Below, one piece after another: positions 1 through 8,188 of a stretch of DNA of 43,142 nt; positions within the stretch are counted from its first letter, which is position 1; each line of letters starts with the position of its first letter. The translations under genes were made by a program, and so were the position numbers. The notes below the pieces were generated by a model that ran no database searches, was not told the DNA's origin, and saw only the letters and a list, made by a program, of their open reading frames with translations. Location of the stretch: the NCBI GenBank assembly GCA_945865815.1, contig CAMBFR010000020.1, positions 1 through 43,142 on the forward strand, read 5' to 3'. The DNA comes from Candidatus Sulfopaludibacter sp. SbA3. GTDB lineage: Bacteria; Acidobacteriota; Terriglobia; 20CM-2-55-15.

Positions 1-50
1 GTCTGTCCCCAGATCTCAGGGAATTGAGTAGCCTGTCCCCGAATTACCGG
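1..50. repeat. Partial GTCTGTCCCC-type repeat at window edge
   Basis: GTCTGTCCCC occupies the first ten bases and CTGTCCCCGAATT recurs at about 33-45. The same GTCTGTCCCC core lies in one arm of the large palindrome at 26117-26180. This is probably the inner end of a similar element cut by the window boundary; the missing arm cannot be seen. Confidence 0.4.
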
Positions 51-68
51 GTTAACCTTTTTAGGCTC

Positions 69-88
69 GCGGACGTCTAAACGTCCGC
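69..88. repeat. 8-bp hairpin just upstream of the sigma factor start
   Basis: GCGGACGT at 69-76 and ACGTCCGC at 81-88 are perfect inverted repeats around a CTAA loop, ending 5 nt before the ATG at 94. No clear Shine-Dalgarno sequence precedes that ATG, so the hairpin would occupy the space where ribosomes bind. It could reduce translation or be a small dispersed repeat. Confidence 0.5.
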
Positions 89-93
89 AAACT

Positions 94-714
94 ATGGAAG
101 CCACATTGAAAAGGGTCGCTCAACGAGTGCACGAATCCGAGGACGAAAAGCTCCTTATCGAACAAGCCCAAAGCGGAGACCGCGAGGCGTTTGAACAGCT
201 GGTCCACAGGCACGATCGGGACATCTTGCGCCTTGCTTTCCATATGCTTGGGAATCGCGAGGAAGCGCAGGAAGTCTTCCAGGAGACGTTCCTGAAGGCT
301 TATCGGTCGTTAGCCCGCTTCCGTTTCGAGTCGAGCTTTTACACCTGGATCTACAGAATCGCCACAAATGTGGGCCTGGATCACCTCCGCAAGCGCCAAA
401 CACTTAAGGAGGAGATTTCCTACGAATCCGACACCAACGCTCATCCGGACCGCCCGGCGCTAAAAGACACGCTGGCGGCAACAACGTATTACAGCAACCC
501 GGAGCGTCGGCTCTACGGAAAGGAAGTTGGAGAAAAGATACAGGAAGCCCTAAAAACTCTTTCCGAAAAGGAGCGTCTTGTATTTGAATTAAGGCATTAT
601 CAAGGGCTCCGATTAAGGATGATCGGCGAAATCATGGGTAGTACCGAGGAAACCGCGAAGAACTATCTGTTTCGCGCAACTCAAAAACTGAGAGCGCATC
701 TAACCACCGTATGA
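94..714 (+). CDS. ECF-type RNA polymerase sigma factor
   Basis: A 206-residue sigma-70 family protein of the ECF (RpoE-like) type. Region 2 spans about residues 20-100, with the core-binding stretch around DREAFEQLVHRH and the -10 recognition helix ending in YRIATNVGLDHLRKR. Region 4 spans about 145-200, with LSEKERLVFELRHYQGL and a helix-turn-helix ending RATQKLRAHL. There is no region 1 or 3, as expected for ECF factors. The ATG at 94 has no good Shine-Dalgarno and follows a hairpin, so the start is uncertain by a few codons. The next gene encodes a zinc-finger membrane protein with HEAT repeats that is probably its anti-sigma factor; an exported repeat protein follows. The trio suggests an envelope-stress regulon. 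Target promoters are unknown. Confidence 0.9.
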   Translation: MEATLKRVAQRVHESEDEKLLIEQAQSGDREAFEQLVHRHDRDILRLAFHMLGNREEAQEVFQETFLKAYRSLARFRFESSFYTWIYRIATNVGLDHLRKRQTLKEEISYESDTNAHPDRPALKDTLAATTYYSNPERRLYGKEVGEKIQEALKTLSEKERLVFELRHYQGLRLRMIGEIMGSTEETAKNYLFRATQKLRAHLTTV

Positions 715-736
715 CCAGCGTATGACCAGCGTATGA
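709..736 (+). repeat. 11-bp tandem repeat at the sigma/anti-sigma junction
   Basis: GTATGACCAGC occurs at 709-719 and again at 720-730, followed by GTATGA at 731-736. Each copy brings an ATG (711, 722, 733), one in each frame, and the first overlaps the sigma factor stop (TGA 712-714). Only the third ATG opens the anti-sigma gene. Gain or loss of a copy by slippage would change spacing between stop and start. Confidence 0.8.
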
Positions 737-1671
737 ATTGCAGAGAATATCAACACCACATCACGCTGCTCCTGCATGAGGAGCTTCCGGAATTCGAAAA
801 GCCCGAACTTGAAGGGCATCTTCTTCAGTGTGCCGGCTGTAAGCACTTTTTCGAGGAGGCCAAGGGCCTGCACACTCTGCTGTCCGAAGATGCTGCCGCC
901 CACTGGGATGTTCCCGCCGATCTGCTCATAGAATCCAGGCGCGGCCTCGCCAACCAACTGGACCGGCTGGAGAGAAAGCGGACATGGTGGCGAATCCCAA
1001 CTTTCTCGGTGGTCCTTACACCCATGCGGATGCTGGAATCGGCTGCGCTGGTGGCCATGGGCCTCGCCCTGGGCGTATACGTCAGCCAGCAGCAGCAAGG
1101 CACGACGCAAACGGCCGCCACTCCTCAGGTACAGCAGGATCCGACAAGCGCCTCCCTCATTCCCAGAAACGCAGCTCTTTCCAACCTTCGAATCGTGAGT
1201 TCGGACCCCGTTACGGGCGATGTCGAACTGGCTGGTGAAGTCGTGCAGCCGATGCGATTCCGCGGGACGATGGAAGACGCTACGGTTCGCCGTCTGTTGA
1301 TGAGTTCACTGCGCGATGCCAGCAATCCATCGTCGCGTCTGCGCGCGGTCGAGATACTGTCGCAGAACCCCACCGATGAAACGGTCGAGCAGGCGTTGAT
1401 CGACGCTCTCATATACGACGAAAGCCCGGCAGTCCGGCGGCAGGCATTGCAGGCGTTGCAGCAGTTTGCCGCAGAGGAACACGTTCGTACCGCATTCATG
1501 CAGGCGCTCACCAACGACGACAATACCGGCATTCGGATCGACGCCATCGAGGCGCTTACCCGCTATGCAAACGACAGCGAAACGGCGAAGTCGATACAGG
1601 AACTGACGCGGGAAGAGGAAAATCCCTACGTCAGGATGAGGGCGTTGCAGTTTGTGGGCGGAGGGAAATGA
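733..1671 (+). CDS. Putative anti-sigma factor: zinc-finger, TM segment, HEAT repeats
   Basis: A 312-residue protein with three parts. Residues 1-50 form a zf-HC2-like anti-sigma zinc finger, with an early Cys and the His-x3-Cys-x2-Cys pattern in GHLLQCAGCK. A hydrophobic stretch around residues 95-120 (ALVAMGLALGVYV) is probably one membrane helix. The C-terminal part, about 180-310, repeats helical units such as SSRLRAVEILSQNP, SPAVRRQALQALQQF and TGIRIDAIEALTRY, typical of HEAT repeats. The zinc finger would hold the upstream sigma factor at the membrane, and the HEAT part is a likely scaffold for partner proteins on the other side (inference). The start follows an 11-bp tandem repeat, and the stop overlaps the next ATG by 4 bp, indicating translational coupling. 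Confidence 0.82.
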   Translation: MNCREYQHHITLLLHEELPEFEKPELEGHLLQCAGCKHFFEEAKGLHTLLSEDAAAHWDVPADLLIESRRGLANQLDRLERKRTWWRIPTFSVVLTPMRMLESAALVAMGLALGVYVSQQQQGTTQTAATPQVQQDPTSASLIPRNAALSNLRIVSSDPVTGDVELAGEVVQPMRFRGTMEDATVRRLLMSSLRDASNPSSRLRAVEILSQNPTDETVEQALIDALIYDESPAVRRQALQALQQFAAEEHVRTAFMQALTNDDNTGIRIDAIEALTRYANDSETAKSIQELTREEENPYVRMRALQFVGGGK

Positions 1672-2795
1672 CAGCGCAGCCATCAAGAATCGGAATCTCC
1701 TCTCTTTGTCTCCTCGCAATCCTCTTCTTCCAGCTTCCCCTGTTTGCATCGTGTCCTGTATTTCCTGGTGCAACCCTCGTCGTCAGGGCTCCTGCCGGTA
1801 ATCTGATGGTCGATACGACGGGCACGGACGCGGTAGACGTTCAGGTCAACAGTCCGCAGGTCCAGGTGCAGGAGACCTGCGGAAGGGATCGGATCGAGAT
1901 TACCAGTAACACCCCGGCTCAGGGTCAAAACGCCATCCAGTGGAAGATCACGGCGCCGAAAGCGATCAACCTCGATGTGGTTGCCTATGCGGGCAGCATC
2001 ACCGCCGGCGATTCGGACGGGAATGTAACACTGCGTTCGACGGGAGGCCCCATCATCGTGGGTCAGATCAAAGGCCGCGCCGCGATCATCACGCAGGGCG
2101 GGCTCATCAAATCCGGAAATATCGGAGGCGATGCGGAACTGCGAAGCCAGGGCGGCTCTCTCGAGGTCGGAAACGTGGCCGGCAATGCGGAACTGGAGAC
2201 GGGAGTTGGCCCGATCCGGGCAGGCATTATCGGAGGCCGGACCAGAGCGGAGACGGCGGGCGGAAGCATCACCATCGCCGAATCGCGCGGCGAACTCCTC
2301 GCCACGGCCGTTGGCGGCACTGTTTCGATCGGCGAGGCCGGCCGAATCAACGCCAAAGCCGATGGCGGAATTACCGGCCGGCGAGTACGCGGACCATTTC
2401 AAGGACAGACTCAGGAAGGCGATATCCGGCTGGATAGCGCCGGGTCATGGGTCGAGGCTTCAACCGGTTTCGGTAACATCGTCGTGAAGCTCGTTCCGGA
2501 AAACCTCGAAGGCGACCTGCACGTGAATCTGGAAACCGGAGTCGGAGATGTCACTGTTTACCTGCCGCAGCGGATGAAGGCTACCGTGGAAGCAACGGTA
2601 GAACGCCCCGCATTCGAAGCTCAGAGAATCTTCTCGGATTTCCCCGGCGTTACAGCGCCCGGTCCCGCCCGCCGCGGCTCGGCCCTCGCTCCGAGAGTTC
2701 AGACGCCCTCCCGCTCGCAGACAATCGTCAACGGCGGCGGCAATCCCGTCAGACTGCATACCTCGCTGGGAAAAATCGAGATCAGGAAGCAGTAA
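1668..2795 (+). CDS. Exported DUF4097/adhesin-like beta-repeat protein
   Basis: A 375-residue protein with an N-terminal signal peptide (hydrophobic stretch around SLCLLAILFFQLPLFA) and a Cys just after it; the context FASC is only a weak lipobox. The body is a long series of short Gly-rich beta units such as GDSDGNVTLRSTGGPIIVGQI and GGSLEVGNVAG, which would stack as a beta-solenoid resembling DUF4097/DUF2807 proteins. No catalytic residues are visible. Its ATG overlaps the stop of the anti-sigma gene (ATGA), making it the third gene of the sigma operon and a likely effector or sensor at the envelope. The molecular function is unknown. The family call rests on repeat style only. Confidence 0.7.
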   Translation: MTAQPSRIGISSLCLLAILFFQLPLFASCPVFPGATLVVRAPAGNLMVDTTGTDAVDVQVNSPQVQVQETCGRDRIEITSNTPAQGQNAIQWKITAPKAINLDVVAYAGSITAGDSDGNVTLRSTGGPIIVGQIKGRAAIITQGGLIKSGNIGGDAELRSQGGSLEVGNVAGNAELETGVGPIRAGIIGGRTRAETAGGSITIAESRGELLATAVGGTVSIGEAGRINAKADGGITGRRVRGPFQGQTQEGDIRLDSAGSWVEASTGFGNIVVKLVPENLEGDLHVNLETGVGDVTVYLPQRMKATVEATVERPAFEAQRIFSDFPGVTAPGPARRGSALAPRVQTPSRSQTIVNGGGNPVRLHTSLGKIEIRKQ

Positions 2796-2850
2796 AGAGA
2801 ACGCTCTTGGCCTGCGTCGGCAACAATCGTGGGCGGGCGTTGATTAGGAA

Positions 2851-3414
2851 CTAGAAAACTCTGCGGTACACTTCTCCGAGGGTGAGTGAGATGTACGGTT
2901 CCGATATGGCGACAATATCGCTCCTGTCCCGCATCGAGTGGCACTGCCACTCATCTGCCCCGACTCTGAGAAAATGATCGACGAGGATCTCAGTTTGGGA
3001 AATAAGCAGATAGTGATGGAGCGCCGGAATGGACTTGTAGAGCGTGAACTTCTCGCCGCGATCATACTGTTCAGTCGCTTCCGAAAGGACTTCCGCGAGA
3101 ATGACGGGATTCGTTGCCGTGTCCGAACGATCCGGAACGAGTTGGACCGGACCGCAAATCACGCTGACGTCAGGATAAGTGTAGAGTCCGCTGGGTGTCT
3201 GCACTCGTAGATCGCTTCCGTATGCTCCACAGCCGGTTTCCCGCATCCTGACACGGAGTTCCGTCAGTACATTCGCGGCGATCTCGTTGTGGCGAAGAGA
3301 CGCGCCGGCCATCGCGAATATCTCGCCATTGTAATACTCGTGTTTGACCTCCGAGATTTCTTCCACCGAGAAGTAGTCGTCAACGCTGTAATGTCTCTGG
3401 GAATCCCGGCTCAC
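2851..3414 (-). CDS. Uma2 family (DUF820) PD-(D/E)XK nuclease-like protein
   Basis: A 187-residue protein matching the Uma2/DUF820 family. The start has the family's typical YSVDDYF and EVKHEYYNGEIFAMAGAS stretch, followed by HNEIAANVL, then YPDVSVICGP, where the Asp is the nuclease-fold acid, and PVILAEVLSEATEQYDRGEKFTLYKSI with the Glu and Lys of the active-site region. The family has a restriction-endonuclease fold, but its cellular role is not established. The start is GTG at 3414; no ATG is available upstream in frame. It lies 13 nt downstream of the M16 protease gene on the same strand and may be the last gene of that transcript, although such genes are often mobile and unrelated to their neighbours. 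Confidence 0.88.
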   Translation of the reverse strand: MSRDSQRHYSVDDYFSVEEISEVKHEYYNGEIFAMAGASLRHNEIAANVLTELRVRMRETGCGAYGSDLRVQTPSGLYTYPDVSVICGPVQLVPDRSDTATNPVILAEVLSEATEQYDRGEKFTLYKSIPALHHYLLISQTEILVDHFLRVGADEWQCHSMRDRSDIVAISEPYISLTLGEVYRRVF

Positions 3415-3427
3415 GCTGCACCCCGTT

Positions 3428-6133
3428 TCACTGTCTTCCTCGTACTACAGCTTCTCTCAGTCCTGCGGGATCCAGATACTTCGCCGCCACGCTTCTCACC
3501 TGTTCAGGCGTAACCCTTCGAACGGCGTCGCTGTAGCCGGCGACTCCCTGCACGCCCAGGCCGGAATAGATGGCGCGGGCATATTCGAGAACGAGCCCGT
3601 ACCGCGTTTGAAGCCGCATTTCATGAACGCCGATCGAATAGGCGGCCGACTTGCGAACCTCCTCCGCCGTTACGCCCTGGGTGCGCAGGCGTTCAATTTC
3701 CTTCAATAACGACTCTTTGACTTTGGCTTCATTATCGGGCGAGAAGGCCGTGTAGGTGTACACCGCCCCGCTGTTGGCGAAGAAGGCATTGCCGGTGTGT
3801 ACGGTATATGCGAGACCTTGCTTTTCGCGGATCGCATCAAAGAAGCGGCCACCCAGTCCGGACACGATATTTTCCAGGACCGTGAGGACATGCCGGTCCG
3901 TGCTGGCGCGATTGGCGCCGGGGAAACCCCAGACCAGGGCGGTCTGGCGGCGCTGAACCGTTTCCACTCTTTCGCCCGTTTTTTTCCCCGGTTCGGCCAG
4001 GCCGAGCGTCAGGATGTCGCGCTCGTGCAGGTCTTCGTTGGTCAAGGCGTCTGCAATGGGCGCCACAAGGCCGGTCCCTTGCGTGTCGCCGACAATCACG
4101 ATCGACGGAACGAGCGGCCGCTGGTTTTCCCTGAACCACTGCTGCAGATCTTCGCGCGTGATTTTCTGGATCGCGGATTCCGTGCCGGTTGCGGGCCTCG
4201 AGTACGGATGATCACCGTAGAGAGTATTGAGGAACAGTTGAATCGGATAAGCGAAGTTGTTTTCCCGAAGCTGCTTGATTCGGGCCGTCTGCAGCATCTT
4301 CTCCCGCTCCAGGTCGTCTTCCTGAAAAGCAGGCTGCTGTAATACATCGACCAGGATCTCCAGCGCCTCGTCCATCTTTCCGCTGAGCCCCTCGACGACG
4401 TAACCAAAGAAGTCCGTCTCGTTGACCGAGTGAATGCGCGCTCCGGAGTTTTCCAGACGGCGCGCGATATCGGAAGAATTGAAACGCTGTGTTCCGCGGA
4501 TGGCGGTTCGAAGCATCAATTCCGTGATGCCGGCATTTTCCGTCGTCTCGAGAAGACGTCCGCCGGGAAAGAAGATGCCGAAAGATACAAGGGGCAGCCG
4601 ATGATCCTCGAGGATATACACGTTTGGCCCGCGCAGAATCGATCGCCGCTGGATCGGCTTAACAAGGTCATGTAAAACGGCGTCACCCGGCGCCGAAATA
4701 TCCACGGTCACCGGCAACTCGTCGATCTCGCGCTGCTCGGTCGCAGCCGCCACGCCGGCAATCACGGCTTCCCGGTATTCGACATCACTGAAGCTTCGCG
4801 CTTCGGACTCGGGCAGATACTCAAACGCCGTCATATTCTCGACCGTGAGATACGTCCTGGCGGCGCGAACCGCATCCTCAACCGTAACGTTCTGAACATC
4901 CGACAGATAGGAATCCGCCTTCTTCCAGTCTCCGAGAGATTCGTAGTACGCCAGCTCTTCGGCGACATCATCCACTTTCTCCCGGCCCAGATAGCGGCGC
5001 TGAGCAATGAGCGCTTTTGCCCGCGCGACCCCCTCTTCGGTGATGCCATAACGCCGGATGTTCTCGATTTCCGCAAGAACTCCGATCTGCGCCTCAATCG
5101 GCCGGCTGGTTTCGAGATCGACTTCGAACAAACCGAGGTCGCGGAAGGCCTCCATGTGTGCGGAGCCGGATGTGATCAATCCCTTTTCATCGCGCAGAAA
5201 CCTGTTCAGCCGGGAGGCACGGCCTTCGCTGAAGACCGCCGCCAGAACCTCCAGAGCGTGCGCGTCCGCGCTCAACAGGCCGGGCGTGTGATAGCCAATT
5301 GAAACGCGGTTCTGTACGATGGCGCCCCGCTGCCATCCATATCGCAAGGCCTGCTGCGCAGGTTCTTCAGGAGACAGGTCCCTCTCCACGGGCTGGTCCA
5401 CTATCGGGCCATAAAGCCGGACGACTTCCGTGAGAACCTGTTCGCGATCGATCTGGCCGACGATCGTCAAAATGATGTTTGAGGGCTGGTAGTACTTCTT
5501 CACATAGCCGGTCACATCGTCGCGCGTGAGCGCGCGCAAACCGTCAACGGTCCCGATCCTCCAGCGCCGCATGCGATGTTGCTGGAACGCAACGGAGTAA
5601 AGCTTTTCCGCGGCGACAGCCGATGGATTGTCCAGCTTGCGGTTGTTTTCCTGGAGCACAACCTCGATTTCGCGCTTCAATTCGACGGGATCGTATGTCG
5701 AGTTCCACAGGGCGTCGGACTGGATGTCGAGCGCCTTGAGCGCATTCTCGGCGGGAACCACCGTCTGGTAAACGGTCCGATCGTAGTATGTGGAAGCATT
5801 CAGGTATCCGCCGAGCCCCTTGGTTTCGGTGGCGATTGTTCCGACAGCGCGCTTCGCCGTCCCCTTGAAAAACATGTGCTCGATGACGTGGGAAATTCCG
5901 GAGATCCGATCGTCTTCATCGAAATACCCGGCTTTCACATAGGTGGTCACGCTTGTCAGTGGAACCGCCTGCTGCTCACGCAGAATTACAGTAAGACCGT
6001 TTCTGAGAATCGCCTTGGTGGTCTGCCCGGAATCTTCGCGAAATATATAGGGACCTTCGAGTTGCATTACCTGTGGCTCCGGTGAAAGCAGTTGTGGAAT
6101 GACCTGCAAAAGGAGGATCAGCGCTGGAAACAT
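3428..6133 (-). CDS. M16 family zinc metallopeptidase, two-domain fusion
   Basis: A 901-residue exported protease with two M16 (pitrilysin/processing-peptidase) units in one chain. A hydrophobic N-terminus (FPALILLLQVIPQLL) is a likely signal sequence. The first unit has the inverted zinc motif HVIEH at residues 82-86, with the third ligand probably the Glu near 162 (EIEVVLQE). The second unit, from about residue 480, keeps the fold (FFPGGRLLETTENAGITELM) but lacks HxxEH and so is presumably the inactive partner. A late R/Y-type element near YTAFSPDN and GLGGRFF is typical of the C-terminal domain. It probably degrades peptides in the periplasm. The start overlaps the end of tsaE by 16 nt; the Shine-Dalgarno is weak. 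Confidence 0.92.
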   Translation of the reverse strand: MFPALILLLQVIPQLLSPEPQVMQLEGPYIFREDSGQTTKAILRNGLTVILREQQAVPLTSVTTYVKAGYFDEDDRISGISHVIEHMFFKGTAKRAVGTIATETKGLGGYLNASTYYDRTVYQTVVPAENALKALDIQSDALWNSTYDPVELKREIEVVLQENNRKLDNPSAVAAEKLYSVAFQQHRMRRWRIGTVDGLRALTRDDVTGYVKKYYQPSNIILTIVGQIDREQVLTEVVRLYGPIVDQPVERDLSPEEPAQQALRYGWQRGAIVQNRVSIGYHTPGLLSADAHALEVLAAVFSEGRASRLNRFLRDEKGLITSGSAHMEAFRDLGLFEVDLETSRPIEAQIGVLAEIENIRRYGITEEGVARAKALIAQRRYLGREKVDDVAEELAYYESLGDWKKADSYLSDVQNVTVEDAVRAARTYLTVENMTAFEYLPESEARSFSDVEYREAVIAGVAAATEQREIDELPVTVDISAPGDAVLHDLVKPIQRRSILRGPNVYILEDHRLPLVSFGIFFPGGRLLETTENAGITELMLRTAIRGTQRFNSSDIARRLENSGARIHSVNETDFFGYVVEGLSGKMDEALEILVDVLQQPAFQEDDLEREKMLQTARIKQLRENNFAYPIQLFLNTLYGDHPYSRPATGTESAIQKITREDLQQWFRENQRPLVPSIVIVGDTQGTGLVAPIADALTNEDLHERDILTLGLAEPGKKTGERVETVQRRQTALVWGFPGANRASTDRHVLTVLENIVSGLGGRFFDAIREKQGLAYTVHTGNAFFANSGAVYTYTAFSPDNEAKVKESLLKEIERLRTQGVTAEEVRKSAAYSIGVHEMRLQTRYGLVLEYARAIYSGLGVQGVAGYSDAVRRVTPEQVRSVAAKYLDPAGLREAVVRGRQ

Positions 6134-6534
6134 ATGTCTATTCTACGAGAATGATCATCCACGTAAGACAGAAATACATTGATGGCTCCCGGCACTTCGA
6201 ACTGCCCCAAACGCTCCGCCCATTCAATGATAACGGCCGCCCTGGCGTCGTCCAGGATCTCCTCGATACCCAGGCCGTTCAGGTGGCCGGTTTCGATCCG
6301 ATATAGATCGATATGATAGATCCGGCACCGGCCGGCGTACTGATTCACCAGTGTGAATGTCGGACTCGAAACTTCATCGATATCCTTGACGCCAAACCCT
6401 GCGGCCAGTCCCTTTGCGAACAGGGTCTTCCCCGCCCCCAGTTCACCATGCAGGAGTATGTGCGCGGGAATTGTCAGGGATTCGGCCAGTTCTTTCGCTA
6501 TCTGGCAGGTTTGTTGCTCTGAAGTCGAGATCAT
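6118..6534 (-). CDS. tsaE: tRNA threonylcarbamoyladenosine biosynthesis ATPase TsaE
   Basis: A 138-residue P-loop ATPase matching TsaE (YjeE) in length and motifs. The Walker A loop is GELGAGKT at about residues 30-37; SSPTFTLVNQY is the family's switch region, and IEWAERL near residue 104 is the conserved Trp-containing segment. TsaE works with TsaB and TsaD to transfer the threonylcarbamoyl group onto A37 of ANN-decoding tRNAs. It lies 10 nt downstream of the NAD(P)HX repair gene on the same strand; nnr-tsaE neighbourhood is common in bacteria. Its 3' end overlaps the M16 protease start, so the three genes are probably cotranscribed. Confidence 0.95.
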   Translation of the reverse strand: MISTSEQQTCQIAKELAESLTIPAHILLHGELGAGKTLFAKGLAAGFGVKDIDEVSSPTFTLVNQYAGRCRIYHIDLYRIETGHLNGLGIEEILDDARAAVIIEWAERLGQFEVPGAINVFLSYVDDHSRRIDICFQR

Positions 6535-6544
6535 GCCCGCGCGC

Positions 6545-8098
6545 TTAACTGCGCAGCTCGTTCCAGGCCTTGGGCAGGAACCGCAACAAATCGGTGGCTG
6601 TCATCGTTTCTTCACCCATCTCGTCGGCTGCCAGATCGCCTGCCAGACCATGCAGGTATACGGCCAGGCACAGGCGCTCGACAAAATCACCAAGATGTTC
6701 CTGGCACAGGATGCCGGCAACCATGCCGGTCAGAATATCGCCGGCGCCGCCCGTAGCCATTCCAGGGCTGCCGGTCGGATTGATGAAGAGTCTGCCATCG
6801 GGGGTCGCAACGACGGTGCGAAACCCTTTCAGCACGACGTAGATTTTCCGGGCGATCGCGAAGTCACGGGCAACATCCACTCGATTTGCCACGACATGCT
6901 CGACGTCTTCGCCGATCAAACGCGCCATTTCACCCGGATGGGGCGTAATGATAATGGCGCGGCCATTGCCGCGAAGCTCATCCGTGAAACCCACGAATGC
7001 ATTGATGCCGTCAGCGTCTATTACGACAGGCATCGAAACGTCGCGCACGACGGATCGCACGAATGCGCTGGTTTCGCCCGACGTTGTCATGCCCGGCCCG
7101 ATCGCAAGCACGTTCTTGCCTTCGACAATATTCCAAATGGTTTGCGCCGCGATCGTGCCTTCGGCGGTCTCCTGCAGCGGTTCCGTCATGAGTTCGGGCA
7201 TCGTGGACGCCACGATGGGAAGGACGCTGGCAGCCGTCGCCACCGTCACCAGGCCCGCGCCCGCGCGCAATGCGGCCTGCCCGGTCATGGCGGCGGCGCC
7301 GGACTTTCCCCGCGAACCGCCGATAACCAGCACCTTGCCGTACGTGGATTTGTTCGAGTCATCCGGCCGCCCATACTGCGCTTCGGGAAAGTCCTCCGGC
7401 TGAATAAGGCTCACCTTCAGTTCATCGGACTCGAGTAAGTCCGGAGGGCTCCCGATCTCGGCAACCACGACGTCTCCCGCCCTTTCATGATTCGGCGGCA
7501 AAACCAGACAGGGCTTCAAAGCCGTAAACGTAACAGTCAGATCGGCGTCAACGGCCGGGCCAATCGGATAAGCGCCGTTTGACGGAAGGCCCGAAGGCAC
7601 ATCCACCGAAACGATGGTAGCCGCCGGGAAATCCTCCGACAGGCTTTCGATTACGGCTCGATACAAGCCTTCGACAGGTTTCGTGAGGCCGGTCCCGAGC
7701 AGGGCGTCGATAAGAATATCGGCATCCAGCAGTTCGAGTTTTTCCTCGTCCCAGTCGTGTTCGTTCGTGATGACGGTCGGCGGACAGCCCAGAGCCTTCA
7801 GGATATTCAGATTGGTTTTGGCATCGCCCTTAACTTCATCCTCGGCGGCCAGAAGAAACACGAACGGGAAACAACCCTTCAGCATCAACTGACGCGCAAC
7901 GACGAAACCATCGCCGCCGTTGGATCCCTTTCCGCAGACGATACCGATCGTCAATTCATCGAGATTCTCGAATCGCTCCTCAAGGGCCTCCACCACACGC
8001 ATCCCGGCGTTCTCCATCAGGAGAATGCCCGGAATGCCGTATTTCTCAATTGAAAGCCGATCGATCTCGCGAAGTTGTTCAGCGGTGAGAATTTTCAT
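6545..8098 (-). CDS. nnr: Bifunctional NAD(P)HX epimerase/dehydratase
   Basis: A 517-residue fusion of two repair enzymes for hydrated nicotinamide cofactors. The N-terminal half (about 1-215) is the YjeF_N epimerase, with LSIEKYGIPGILLMENAG, the VCGKGSNGGDGFVVARQL loop and the substrate-site Asp in DALLGTGL. The C-terminal half (about 240-510) is the ribokinase-like ADP-dependent dehydratase, with RGKSGAAAMTGQAALRAGAG, ITPHPGEMARL and the nucleotide-site sequence GMATGGAGDILTGMVAG. It converts both epimers of NADHX and NADPHX back to usable cofactor in the cytoplasm. The ATG at 8098 fits the family N-terminus. It is the first gene of the probable nnr-tsaE-M16 transcript. Confidence 0.96.
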   Translation of the reverse strand: MKILTAEQLREIDRLSIEKYGIPGILLMENAGMRVVEALEERFENLDELTIGIVCGKGSNGGDGFVVARQLMLKGCFPFVFLLAAEDEVKGDAKTNLNILKALGCPPTVITNEHDWDEEKLELLDADILIDALLGTGLTKPVEGLYRAVIESLSEDFPAATIVSVDVPSGLPSNGAYPIGPAVDADLTVTFTALKPCLVLPPNHERAGDVVVAEIGSPPDLLESDELKVSLIQPEDFPEAQYGRPDDSNKSTYGKVLVIGGSRGKSGAAAMTGQAALRAGAGLVTVATAASVLPIVASTMPELMTEPLQETAEGTIAAQTIWNIVEGKNVLAIGPGMTTSGETSAFVRSVVRDVSMPVVIDADGINAFVGFTDELRGNGRAIIITPHPGEMARLIGEDVEHVVANRVDVARDFAIARKIYVVLKGFRTVVATPDGRLFINPTGSPGMATGGAGDILTGMVAGILCQEHLGDFVERLCLAVYLHGLAGDLAADEMGEETMTATDLLRFLPKAWNELRS

Positions 8099-8104
8099 AT
8101 GGTG

Positions 8105-8172
8105 CGTGCACAGTCATAGACCGCGCCTACAGTGGAACATCGGACTGTAGGCGCGGTCTATAAACGTGCACA
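8105..8172. repeat. Palindromic element bounded by 8-bp direct repeats
   Basis: A 17-bp perfect inverted repeat (8117-8133 and 8144-8160, arm beginning TAGACCGCGCC, extendable by one A-T pair) encloses a 10-nt loop. CGTGCACA is present on both sides, at 8105-8112 and 8165-8172, like a target-site duplication around a 52-bp insert. It lies between the peroxiredoxin stop and the nnr start. It can be a miniature element, a terminator for the peroxiredoxin transcript, or both. There is no coding capacity. Confidence 0.75.
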
Positions 8173-8188
8173 ATTTTGAAGTCCGAAA

